This document shows, piece after piece, positions 6,255 to 13,659 of a DNA stretch of 15,928 bases. Numbering within the stretch: the stretch's first letter is position 1; each line of letters opens with the position of its first letter. The notes beneath the pieces are model-generated. The model was not told the DNA's origin and ran no database searches. It saw nothing but the letters and a program-made list of their open reading frames with translations. This DNA is from Treponema sp. GTDB lineage: Bacteria > Spirochaetota > Spirochaetia > Treponematales > Breznakiellaceae. The stretch spans positions 1-15,928 of the forward strand of contig JAISBK010000174.1 in the NCBI GenBank assembly GCA_031266255.1, in the 5' to 3' direction. The position numbers and the translations under genes were made by a program.

Positions 6255-8111
6255 TTATGCGTCCCTCCCCCGGATTATCTGGTTAATCTGTTCCTGTGCA
6301 GCGTCTGAAAGGGCTTGATATAAGGTCAAGGAAGATGCATCCCCTACAAGATTCTGCGATTCTGTTTCTAATCCGGTCATAGCAGGTACCAGGAAGTCTA
6401 CGATAGCCTTTACCGGACTTGCGGCCATCTCTCCGGCAATGGCCTCTAGGTTTTTACGGACAAAACCGGTATCTTGCGGTTCCGGGAAATTGGACCTATA
6501 CGGGCTGCCAAGGATCTTAAGGGCAGCATCCGCTAGAGCCTTGAACGTGGTCAGCCCTTCCATCAATTCCTTCAAGGCAGCATCGTATGCTGCGCTTCGT
6601 TCCTGTACGTGTTCTGGCTGCATAAAGCCGGTCTGTACGTGGGAAAACGCCGTTTCCAGATGCTGGTCTATTGCGGTCCGCCGGCAAGGCAAGGCTAGGA
6701 GGTCTTCTGCGGAGGTGGTAGTCAAACCGGATAAGGCAAGTCCTTCCCCATATATACGATAATGCGTGAGGTTGGGAGTTCCGTGAAACCGGGTTTCAAA
6801 CCAGGCAGCGTACAGTGCGAGACGCTGATCCGTTAGAACCCGGCTTCCATCCGCAGCAGCGGCCCAAAAAGGTTTCCCATCCCGCAGCGCTCTGAAAGAA
6901 CGAGTTTCCCCAGGATTAAACCGGCTCGATTCTAAGAGGGCCTGTTCTTCAAAGCGGGCACCCTTAAAGTGGGTTTTGAAACCAGGAAAAGCAAGATCCA
7001 AACCGGCAATCCAGATGGAAGAGGAACCTAAAATTCTAGCAAAGTCCCAGGCAGTGGTTGCCACCGAACCTCCGGCAGCGAGCCTTCCCTTATGCTCAAG
7101 CCGGGCTTCAATGAACCTGCCTAAGGGGTACAGGGAAGAAGAGAGAAAAATTCCTGCACAAGGATGCCGAAGTACCGGAGGATACACCGTGGATTCAACG
7201 ATGAGACGGGTCTTAGGTAAGGGAATGTGGTCCAGATGCCGGGCGTTCCAGTATTGGGGATCTACCACCACGGCAAAATCCGGATCAACCCCTGCGGCTG
7301 TAAACAGCCTGAGGGCCGTATCCACCGCCACCACCACACAGCGCTCACGGATATCAGGCAAGATGGCCGCGATACGGTCTAAGGAAGGCCCTGCGGCAGC
7401 GAGAAACGTGGGGATATCTTGAGCGACGGTTCCTGCAAGGCGGTCTATCCCCGGCAGGTCCCGGATTGCCGTTAAGTTTCGAGTGCCATTCCGAACCCAA
7501 CGAGTTCCAAAGCGGCGAAGGGTTGCCCGGTTGACCGCGTCCTTGGATGTCCAGGTACGGATATGCCGTTCTACGCCAGCGTACCAATCAGCATCAAGCT
7601 GCATAAGCCCGTGGTTTCGGATAAACTCAAGGGGGGCTTTTCCGTTAGAGAAATGGGTTTCGCAAAACTGGAGTACCCCGGTAAGGCCATCTTCTGATCC
7701 TCCCAGGACAAAGATGAGGGGGTTTGCCGAGAGGAAGGTATGCAGATTTCTGGTTTCCAGGGCCTTCCGCAGCACCGCAGGGTGCCGCTCCACAATGATG
7801 AGGGGACGGTTTACCGAAGCAGGGGAAAGCCTTGTTTTTTCCAAGGCCCCTTCTGCGGCATAGCCCAGCCCAAAGCCCAAGATGATGATGGGGCCGGTAC
7901 CGTTCAGAGTCGCTGCGAGGCGCCGGCCTTCTCGTTTCGGATCCCGCCGTGAATGGATGGAGATATTCTGGATGATCAGAGTGGGATCCCCTGAGGCGGC
8001 GGTTTCTATGCAGATATCCTCTTCAGGCCAAGGTGCAGGCTTATTCAGTTGTTTCAAGAGACCGGGAAACTTTTCCTTGATAACGGCGCAGTTACTATCC
8101 CAATACGTCAT
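6255..8111 (-). CDS. DUF115 / motility accessory factor (Maf)-type glycosyltransferase
   Basis: A 618-residue cytoplasmic protein of the MptE-like/DUF115 family; characterised Maf members transfer nonulosonic acids to flagellin. The core is clear: AAAGPSLDRI (238-247) is the nucleotide-sugar loop, VVAVDTALRLFTAAGVDPDF (260-279) and VVVDPQYW follow, then AAGGSVATTAWDFARILG (345-362) and AGLDLAFPG (369-377). The first ~230 residues form the usual weakly conserved N-terminal domain and the last ~150 a helical tail. It is third of three genes, 19 bases after the penicillin-binding protein; a GGAGGAA at the end of that gene lies about 13 bases before ATG. Spirochaetes have several paralogues and not all need act on flagellin, so the acceptor is uncertain. 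Confidence 0.85.
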   Translation of the reverse strand: MTYWDSNCAVIKEKFPGLLKQLNKPAPWPEEDICIETAASGDPTLIIQNISIHSRRDPKREGRRLAATLNGTGPIIILGFGLGYAAEGALEKTRLSPASVNRPLIIVERHPAVLRKALETRNLHTFLSANPLIFVLGGSEDGLTGVLQFCETHFSNGKAPLEFIRNHGLMQLDADWYAGVERHIRTWTSKDAVNRATLRRFGTRWVRNGTRNLTAIRDLPGIDRLAGTVAQDIPTFLAAAGPSLDRIAAILPDIRERCVVVAVDTALRLFTAAGVDPDFAVVVDPQYWNARHLDHIPLPKTRLIVESTVYPPVLRHPCAGIFLSSSLYPLGRFIEARLEHKGRLAAGGSVATTAWDFARILGSSSIWIAGLDLAFPGFKTHFKGARFEEQALLESSRFNPGETRSFRALRDGKPFWAAAADGSRVLTDQRLALYAAWFETRFHGTPNLTHYRIYGEGLALSGLTTTSAEDLLALPCRRTAIDQHLETAFSHVQTGFMQPEHVQERSAAYDAALKELMEGLTTFKALADAALKILGSPYRSNFPEPQDTGFVRKNLEAIAGEMAASPVKAIVDFLVPAMTGLETESQNLVGDASSLTLYQALSDAAQEQINQIIRGRDA

Positions 8112-8130
8112 CGTTATGCTCTGATTCCTC

Positions 8131-10065
8131 CTATTCCAACTCCAAAACGACCGTAGTATCCGCGTTCAGGGTGGTTCCTGGAGCTGGAGTTTGCCGTTTG
8201 ACCCAGCCGTCTCCCCTCATTTCAAGGTGCAGATCATCCTGCAATAGGAAAGGAAGCAGTTGTCGTTTAGAATACCCGATAAAATTAGGAACCTTTCCCC
8301 CTAAAACCGGGATCTGCTCATTGGGCAAGGTAATGGAACCTGAATGATTGACCTGAGGATTTCTGCCTCGGGGAATTCCTAAGTAATCAACCAGGGCTTC
8401 GGCGGCTTGCCGTATGGGCGGGGCTGCGATACGGCCTCCCAAATAGGATTCTCCTTGGGGTTTTACGATGACGATGTACAAAACCAGAGAAGGGGCTTCT
8501 GAAGGGAGCAGGGCCATACAACTGGCGATAAAATCAGAACTTGAATAGGTACCGGTGGCAGGATCTACGAACTGGGCAGTGCCGGTTTTGACTGCTAAGG
8601 ATAGATCCTCTACATTGGCCCGCCGTCCGGTACCGGTACTGGAGGTAACATCGATCATGTACGACCGCATGATCCGGGCGGTTTCTGGTTTCAGGATTCG
8701 CCTTATGGTACCGGGATTAAAGGGCTGTTCGATTTTTCCATCACTTGAACGGATTCGGGATACGATCCGGGGCGGCACGAGGATACCGTCGTTCGCTATG
8801 GCAGAAGCAGCCTGGAGCATCTGTAAAGCCGAGACCGATATCTCTTGACCCATAGCGATGGTCGCTTTAGACCGATCGGACCATCGATTCCCGGCACGGA
8901 AGACCCCCGTAGTTTCCCCAGGACTTCCTGCCCCTACCCGGGAACCGAATCCAAACTTCTGGATCTCCTCATAAAAGGCATCTACCCCAAGCCGGTCTGC
9001 TGCATAGGCTGCCCCGGCATTGCAGGAGAACCGGATGATTTCCCGGGCGCTTACTCTTCCATGAGCACCCAGGCAATTAATGACGATCCGTTCTCCCAGG
9101 TTTGTAACCCGTTCATACCGCCCGTTACAGGTAAAGAAGCTGTTTTCGGTGATGGCCCCTGAATCCATGAGCGCGGCAAGGGAAAAGACCTTGAACACTG
9201 AACCTGGTTCGTAGGCCCATATTGCAGGCCGGTTCATGCGGCTGATTTCATTGGAATCCTGGAGCACATTGGGATTGTAGCCCGGTACAGATGCGGAACC
9301 GAGAATATCTCCGGTCCGGGGATCCAGAGCCATAAGCATCACTGCTTCGGCTTTATTTTCGATTAAGGTTTGGGCGGCTATTTTTTCAAGGATATACTGC
9401 ACATTGGCATCAATCGTCAGGATCACCTGATTACCGTTCCGCTGCTCATTCGGCGCGAGTTCTGATTCAAAGGCATATTCAATCCCTTCAAGTCCTATCC
9501 CTTCATCTCCCACAAAGCCGATGATCTGGCTTGCCAGATTGCTCTCAGGATAGATACGGCCTACAATAGGTTCAACATTGACCCCTCGCAGGGAACGCTG
9601 GGCTTCAATTTGTTGTATGGTAGATTGGTCAACCTGTTTTTTAACGTATACAAAATCACTGGAAGCAGTGGTAATCCGTCTGTTGATTTCGTCCGAGGAA
9701 ATGTTAAGGATAGGGCTTAGGGCATGGCTCAGGGTTTCCAGGTCATTTATTTCAGGCCGCCATACACTGATATTAGCCATTTTTGTCTGCATGGCAAGAA
9801 TGCGGCCGTTTCTATCCACGATGGTTCCCCGTTCAGTATAAGGTTTGGCGTTTATCAGCGGCTCTGGATTATCCCCATTCAGCATCAGCATAGCATACCG
9901 CAGTACCAAGATGAGGGTTATCAGGGCAAACAGAAAAAAAACCGCCAGAAATCGCTGATAAATGATCTGTTCCTGACCGTAGTGGACGCTAGAGCGGTTT
10001 TGAGCAGGAAAGGGTTCTTTTTTTTTACGGCCTCGGTTACTGGTCTTTCCCATAGTAGTAAACAT
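8131..10065 (-). CDS. ftsI: Class B penicillin-binding protein (FtsI/PBP2-like transpeptidase) with PASTA domain
   Basis: Cross-links peptidoglycan in the periplasm, anchored by one membrane helix (about 39-62) after a basic cytoplasmic tail. The dimerisation-domain motif RGTIVDRNGRILA spans 79-91. The transpeptidase motifs are all present: SVFK (Ser289, Lys292), SCN (347-349) and KTG (493-495). Residues 591-644 (VPNFIGYSKRQL to the end) form a single PASTA repeat, which can bind muropeptides. Length 644 is normal. Its ATG overlaps the lepB stop by one base (TAATG), so the two are coupled. An FtsI-like septal role is more likely than a PBP2 elongation role given the PASTA repeat, but a specialised paralogue cannot be excluded because no mraZ/mraW genes are nearby. 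Confidence 0.92.
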   Translation of the reverse strand: MFTTMGKTSNRGRKKKEPFPAQNRSSVHYGQEQIIYQRFLAVFFLFALITLILVLRYAMLMLNGDNPEPLINAKPYTERGTIVDRNGRILAMQTKMANISVWRPEINDLETLSHALSPILNISSDEINRRITTASSDFVYVKKQVDQSTIQQIEAQRSLRGVNVEPIVGRIYPESNLASQIIGFVGDEGIGLEGIEYAFESELAPNEQRNGNQVILTIDANVQYILEKIAAQTLIENKAEAVMLMALDPRTGDILGSASVPGYNPNVLQDSNEISRMNRPAIWAYEPGSVFKVFSLAALMDSGAITENSFFTCNGRYERVTNLGERIVINCLGAHGRVSAREIIRFSCNAGAAYAADRLGVDAFYEEIQKFGFGSRVGAGSPGETTGVFRAGNRWSDRSKATIAMGQEISVSALQMLQAASAIANDGILVPPRIVSRIRSSDGKIEQPFNPGTIRRILKPETARIMRSYMIDVTSSTGTGRRANVEDLSLAVKTGTAQFVDPATGTYSSSDFIASCMALLPSEAPSLVLYIVIVKPQGESYLGGRIAAPPIRQAAEALVDYLGIPRGRNPQVNHSGSITLPNEQIPVLGGKVPNFIGYSKRQLLPFLLQDDLHLEMRGDGWVKRQTPAPGTTLNADTTVVLELE

Positions 10066-10463
10066 TAAATTGTCAATACCTTACCCAGGATATTACTTAA
10101 CGGAATGGGACCATAGGCACGAGAATCATAGGATTGGAGGCTGTTATCCCCCAAGGCAATGAAGGCATGATTTTCTGTAAGCCCGGCACATCGTTTGACC
10201 GCAATTTCCCTGTTGGGGGTATAAAAGATTACTACATCTCCCTGTTTAGGCAAAGCCCACCATACAAGATAAGCCTCGGACCAGGGAAGCCGTAGACCAT
10301 AAGCCAGTTTATTCACCATAAGTATAGAACCAGGTTTAATAGTTGGCATCATGGATTGTCCCTCGGTAATCATAAAATCAAACAAGAAAAACTTTAGTAA
10401 TAGGGCAAGGAATAAGGCTCCTGCGATTGCCCGTCCGGTCTCGATGGATGTATTATTTTCCAT
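10065..10463 (-). CDS. lepB: Signal peptidase I, minimal form
   Basis: Membrane serine protease that removes signal peptides from exported proteins. The 132 residues contain one N-terminal membrane helix (about 11-30), then GQSMMPT with the catalytic Ser37, VVIFYTPN, REIAVKR with the general-base Lys90, and the closing block LGDNSLQSYDSRAYGPIP (104-121). All boxes needed for the Ser-Lys dyad are kept. It is much shorter than E. coli LepB (324): there is one membrane segment, and the segment between the Lys box and the GDN box, usually containing a PGD turn and a beta domain, is nearly gone. First gene of the minus-strand operon with the penicillin-binding protein. No clear ribosome site precedes the ATG. 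Confidence 0.9.
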   Translation of the reverse strand: MENNTSIETGRAIAGALFLALLLKFFLFDFMITEGQSMMPTIKPGSILMVNKLAYGLRLPWSEAYLVWWALPKQGDVVIFYTPNREIAVKRCAGLTENHAFIALGDNSLQSYDSRAYGPIPLSNILGKVLTI

Positions 10464-10479
10464 ACAGTGATCTATAAAT

Positions 10480-10502
10480 TATAATAGTATCTATAATAGT
10501 AT
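10480..10502. repeat. Tandem 11-bp direct repeat in a divergent AT-rich promoter region
   Basis: TATAATAGTAT occurs twice (10480-10490 and 10492-10502), separated by one base, in the 73-base gap between divergent lepB and the LysM/M23 gene. Each copy holds a perfect TATAAT on the plus strand, and the reverse strand also gives TATAAT/TATACT boxes. This is probably the shared promoter zone; -35 elements are not obvious, so exact starts are unclear. Confidence 0.5.
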
Positions 10503-10536
10503 AATCATTCTTGAGCCACCTGTCGATAAATAAACC

Positions 10537-11832
10537 ATGACGAATGATTTAATCGTACAACAATATATTACTCGTCGTAAACCAGCGACTCCTGCGGTCC
10601 AAAGTAAGACTCCCCAGTCTTCTATATATACTCCCCGGTATACGATGCCTCCTTCCCATAGTACCAATGCATTAATCATAGAACAAATTAAACAGAAACC
10701 TGTCCAGATGCAACGATATTATCAAAATAATAGGAAAAAGGAGGATTTTATTCTACCAGCATTTTCTTTGCCTCACGTCTCATTGAAGGGATTGTTTCCC
10801 GCTTCCGGATCGGCCCCGTTTACCCAAAAAGAATCGATGCGGACGCGGGAACATCGCTCGGTAGTTGTGATACTTTTACCGATCCTGGCTATAGGCGGGC
10901 TTTTGCTGTTTATTTTGCTTTCATTAAACTGGTCAGAGAACTCCTTGGCCACCCTTAAATTGGGTGATTTCCTTCCTTGGGGTAAGGCGTATCGTTTAGA
11001 ACCGGGAGTAGATGGAGGGATCGGGCAAAACCTGGCCTCTTATGCTGGGATCTCTGTTCCGGCATCCACGGTTCCTGATGAGATTATCCCCTTGAATTTG
11101 GTTGAAGCCTTTGCATGGGAATCCTATAAGGTGAAGAAAGGGGATTCGGTATCCAAGATTGCCGTAAACCATGCTCTTTCTATTGATGCGGTTGTTGCCT
11201 CCAATTATATTTCCAATGCCAAGCTCCTGCGGGAGGGAGAGATTTTGCGTATTCCCAATATGGATGGTATACCCTATACGGTAAAAAAGGGAGACTCCCT
11301 GAGTAAAATTTCCAGTACGATGGGGGTTCCTTTGGAAGTTATTTTGGATGCCAATGATATTCAGAGTGAAACCCTCACCCTGGGGAAGGTGCTCTTTATT
11401 CCCGGTGCTAAGATGCGCAGCGAAGACCTCAAGCTCATTCTGGGAGATACCTTTATCTATCCTATCCGGGGACGGCTTACCTCTCCCTTTGGATGGCGGA
11501 ACGATCCTATTAGCGGGGTGAGACGGTATCATGCGGCCTTGGATCTTGCCGCTGCTACAGGAACGCCCATAAAAGCGGCGATGGATGGCCGGGTTTCTTC
11601 GGTGGGGCTTAATTCGGTGTATGGTAAGTTTATCATCATTTCTCATGCGAATGGTTATCAAACGATGTATGCCCACATGAGCGCTACCTCAGTAAATCAG
11701 GGAGCATTGGTATCCCAGGGTACCAAAATTGGGGAAGTGGGCAGTACCGGGTACAGTACCGGCCCTCATCTGCATTTTGCTATTTATAAGAACGGCCGGG
11801 CGGTTAATCCGCTTGATTTTCTTAAATCATAA
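10537..11832 (+). CDS. Membrane-anchored LysM/M23 peptidoglycan endopeptidase
   Basis: A 431-residue type II membrane protein predicted to cut or shape periplasmic peptidoglycan. Residues 1-107 are cytoplasmic, rich in Pro, Gln and Ser, and of unknown function. A single membrane helix spans about 108-130. Two LysM domains follow (YKVKKGDSVSKIA at 197-209; YTVKKGDSLSKIS at 247-259). The M23 domain covers about 308-430. The zinc ligands His332 and Asp336 (HAALD) and His413 in HLH, and also His380 (YAHM), are all present, so it should be an active enzyme and not a scaffold. It stands alone, divergent from lepB, with a strong terminator just after its stop. No good Shine-Dalgarno sequence is seen before ATG. 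Confidence 0.92.
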   Translation: MTNDLIVQQYITRRKPATPAVQSKTPQSSIYTPRYTMPPSHSTNALIIEQIKQKPVQMQRYYQNNRKKEDFILPAFSLPHVSLKGLFPASGSAPFTQKESMRTREHRSVVVILLPILAIGGLLLFILLSLNWSENSLATLKLGDFLPWGKAYRLEPGVDGGIGQNLASYAGISVPASTVPDEIIPLNLVEAFAWESYKVKKGDSVSKIAVNHALSIDAVVASNYISNAKLLREGEILRIPNMDGIPYTVKKGDSLSKISSTMGVPLEVILDANDIQSETLTLGKVLFIPGAKMRSEDLKLILGDTFIYPIRGRLTSPFGWRNDPISGVRRYHAALDLAAATGTPIKAAMDGRVSSVGLNSVYGKFIIISHANGYQTMYAHMSATSVNQGALVSQGTKIGEVGSTGYSTGPHLHFAIYKNGRAVNPLDFLKS

Positions 11833-11847
11833 GTTTATGATATGGTT

Positions 11848-11886
11848 GCTATTTCAAGATCTCGAGATGTTGAAATAGCCCTTTTA
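11848..11886 (+). terminator. Intrinsic terminator after the LysM/M23 gene
   Basis: GCTATTTCAA (11848-11857) and TTGAAATAGC (11870-11879) are exact inverted repeats. The 12 bases between them contain a further self-complementary core, ATCTCGAGAT, so the hairpin can be long. It starts 16 bases after the stop codon, and CCCTTTTATTT follows, giving a U-rich tail. Confidence 0.85.
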
Positions 11887-11943
11887 TTTATTTGAAAAAA
11901 AGTGCATGGTCATTTTGCTTATACAGACGAAGTGGGAAGATGT

Positions 11944-12096
11944 ATGCTAATGCGGAGGAGTATGCAGAAGTTAGTATTGATTCTTATTGCCTTTATAGCG
12001 ATGGTTACGTTTATTAGAGCTTTTGATAAGGAAGCAGCAGGTGATGGCGTAGGTAATTCTGTAACGGTTTCTGAGAGTAGGGCTGAAGAACAGTAA
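11944..12096 (+). CDS. Small single-pass membrane protein, unknown function
   Basis: About 50 residues. A basic start (MLMRRSMQK) leads into the hydrophobic stretch LVLILIAFIAMVTFI, then a soluble acidic/polar tail ending SRAEEQ. The layout fits a membrane anchor or uncleaved signal sequence with the tail outside. The start is uncertain: the frame is open from 11902, and ATGs at 11944, 11950 and 11962 are possible. GGAGGAG lies only 1-3 bases before the last one, too close to be a normal ribosome site. I recognise no family. It sits between the M23 terminator and another small gene on the same strand. Confidence 0.45.
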   Translation: MLMRRSMQKLVLILIAFIAMVTFIRAFDKEAAGDGVGNSVTVSESRAEEQ

Positions 12097-12142
12097 ACAA
12101 GAACGCTAGATGGCTCGTTTTATAGAGAAATAATCTCGTGTA

Positions 12143-12160
12143 TCTTGCGGATCCGTAAGA
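12143..12160. promoter_or_regulatory. 18-bp near-perfect palindrome between two small genes
   Basis: TCTTGCGGATCCGTAAGA is self-complementary except for one symmetric G/T position. It lies 47 bases after the small membrane-protein gene and 20 bases before the next start. A smaller hairpin, GAGA-AATAA-TCTC, is at 12125-12137. It may be an operator or a weak terminator; no T-run follows. Confidence 0.35.
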
Positions 12161-12179
12161 GATAGAGTATAGTTATGCT

Positions 12180-12389
12180 ATGATTTTTAATACAAAATCC
12201 GTGATACTTTCCGAAAGGGTGTCCTTTGATGCTCTCTTGGATCAAGCTTGTGAGCGTTTATGGGAAAAAAAAGTACAATATGCAATGCGGCGCATTCAGA
12301 AGCTAGAAGCTGATTTGCAATGTATAGAACAAGAATTAGATGCATTTTTTTTGTGCCAAAAAGCTCCGGCTGTTATCCATACAAATTAA
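12180..12389 (+). CDS. Small helical protein, unknown function
   Basis: A 69-residue frame. Residues 15-57 are strongly helical with a charged heptad-like pattern (LWEKKVQYAMRRIQKLEADL then CIEQELDAFF), suggesting a short coiled coil and dimerisation. There is no signal peptide or membrane segment. No clear ribosome site precedes the ATG; AAGAGATAG about 12 bases upstream is the best candidate. The stop codon overlaps the stop of the convergent carboxypeptidase gene. Not recognised as any family. Amino-acid composition looks like a real protein, but a chance frame cannot be excluded. Confidence 0.45.
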   Translation: MIFNTKSVILSERVSFDALLDQACERLWEKKVQYAMRRIQKLEADLQCIEQELDAFFLCQKAPAVIHTN

Positions 12390-13657
12390 GCGTTTCTTGT
12401 GGCCAGTAAGGAACGGAAGAACAAGGTGATGGTATCCCAGAGGCGTTTAAAAAGGTTTCCCCGTTCTATTTCATGGGTGGTAATCAGGGGAATCCGTCGC
12501 AGTTCTCCTTGGGCATCATAGAGGACGAGGCTACCCACAAAAGTACCTTGCGGGAGAGGTGCGAGAATGGTGGGACTAAGTTCCATTTCCCAATGGAGTT
12601 GCTCCCCTCGAGTGCGGAAGGTGGTAAATTCCAATGTTTCCGCAGGAGCGATTTCAACGTAGTCTTCTTTTCCCTTCCATACCCGTATAGGTGCAAGGGT
12701 ATCAAGGCTGGGCCTGAGGGTTTGGTAATGTTCAAAGCCCCAGTTGAGCAATTTCATCCCATCTTCGTCCCGGAGGCGAGATCCCTGGTACACTGCGGGA
12801 GCCCCAAGGATGACGGCGATAAAACGGGTTCCCTCTCGTTCTGCGGTAATGGCGATATTGTGACCTGCTTCGTCTATATACCCTGTTTTTAATCCGTCTG
12901 CCCCGGCAAAGGTTCTTAAAAAGTTGTTGTGGTTGTACTGGATGATAGTACCTGGTTTATTCCGGTACCGTTCCGCTACATTCTCTGCCCGGGGAAAGGC
13001 GAATTCCTTAACCGAATGATAGTCTGTTAAGGTTTCCGGGTGTAGTTGTAGGTATTCCCTGCAAAATATCGCAAATTCCACTGCAGTGGTCCAGTTCTCT
13101 TCTGAGACCCCCGAAGGCTCTACAAAATGGGTTTTTACCAGTCCAAAGTTGTGGGCTTCTTGGTTCATCCGTTCGGCGAATTCTGGTACGGTGGAGGCAA
13201 ATCTCAGGGCCACTGCCACTGCCGCATCGTTGCCTGAAGGAATGGCAAGTCCCAAGAGTAGATCCCGCAGCGTTACGGTTTGCCCAGGAGCCAGAAACAT
13301 GAGGCTCGATCGGGGAGGTTGATTTACCGCCCACGTTTCCCGGGGGAGGCTTACCACCTCGTCGAGGCTGGCGTTACCCTTGGCCACTTCGCTCAGGGCT
13401 ATATGGATGGTCATGAGTTTTGCCAAGGAAGCTGGGGGAATTTCATCATCCCCATTCTTGACATAAAGAAGGGTACCGGTGGCTGCATCCATGAGCACTG
13501 CCGCCTGAGAATTCAAGTCAGGCATGTTTAGTGCCGGGTTTTGGGCTGCCAAGGAACCAGCCAGGAAGATCCAGATAAGACTAGCAAAGAGGGGCATCAT
13601 AGTATTCTGAAGCATGCTTGTTAGTTTCTGGCGGGGTGCATCGCTGCTCAGTATCAA
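12386..13657 (-). CDS. dacA: D-alanyl-D-alanine carboxypeptidase (DacA/PBP5 type)
   Basis: Trims the terminal D-Ala from peptidoglycan pentapeptides in the periplasm, limiting cross-linking. Numbered from the TTG at 13657, the penicillin-binding motifs are SLAK (77-80), SGN (141-143) and KTG (257-259), all intact, and the ~90 residues before the end fit the PBP5 C-terminal beta domain. The signal peptide is FASLIWIFLAGSLAA with a likely cut before QN near 39. The end (NLFKRLWDTITLFFRSLL) is an amphipathic helix like the PBP5 membrane anchor. The start is unsure: TTG lies 2 bases after the asnS stop and gives a basic N-region; ATG at 13615 gives a shorter signal without positive charge. Probably co-transcribed with asnS. 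Confidence 0.92.
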   Translation of the reverse strand: MILSSDAPRQKLTSMLQNTMMPLFASLIWIFLAGSLAAQNPALNMPDLNSQAAVLMDAATGTLLYVKNGDDEIPPASLAKLMTIHIALSEVAKGNASLDEVVSLPRETWAVNQPPRSSLMFLAPGQTVTLRDLLLGLAIPSGNDAAVAVALRFASTVPEFAERMNQEAHNFGLVKTHFVEPSGVSEENWTTAVEFAIFCREYLQLHPETLTDYHSVKEFAFPRAENVAERYRNKPGTIIQYNHNNFLRTFAGADGLKTGYIDEAGHNIAITAEREGTRFIAVILGAPAVYQGSRLRDEDGMKLLNWGFEHYQTLRPSLDTLAPIRVWKGKEDYVEIAPAETLEFTTFRTRGEQLHWEMELSPTILAPLPQGTFVGSLVLYDAQGELRRIPLITTHEIERGNLFKRLWDTITLFFRSLLATRNA

Positions 13658-13659
13658 GG

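Noticed and set aside
10996..11676. A 226-codon minus-strand frame inside the LysM/M23 gene
   Set aside because: It is antisense to a gene with all catalytic residues intact; composition is unusual (many Arg, Asn, His, Ile) and no motif is seen.
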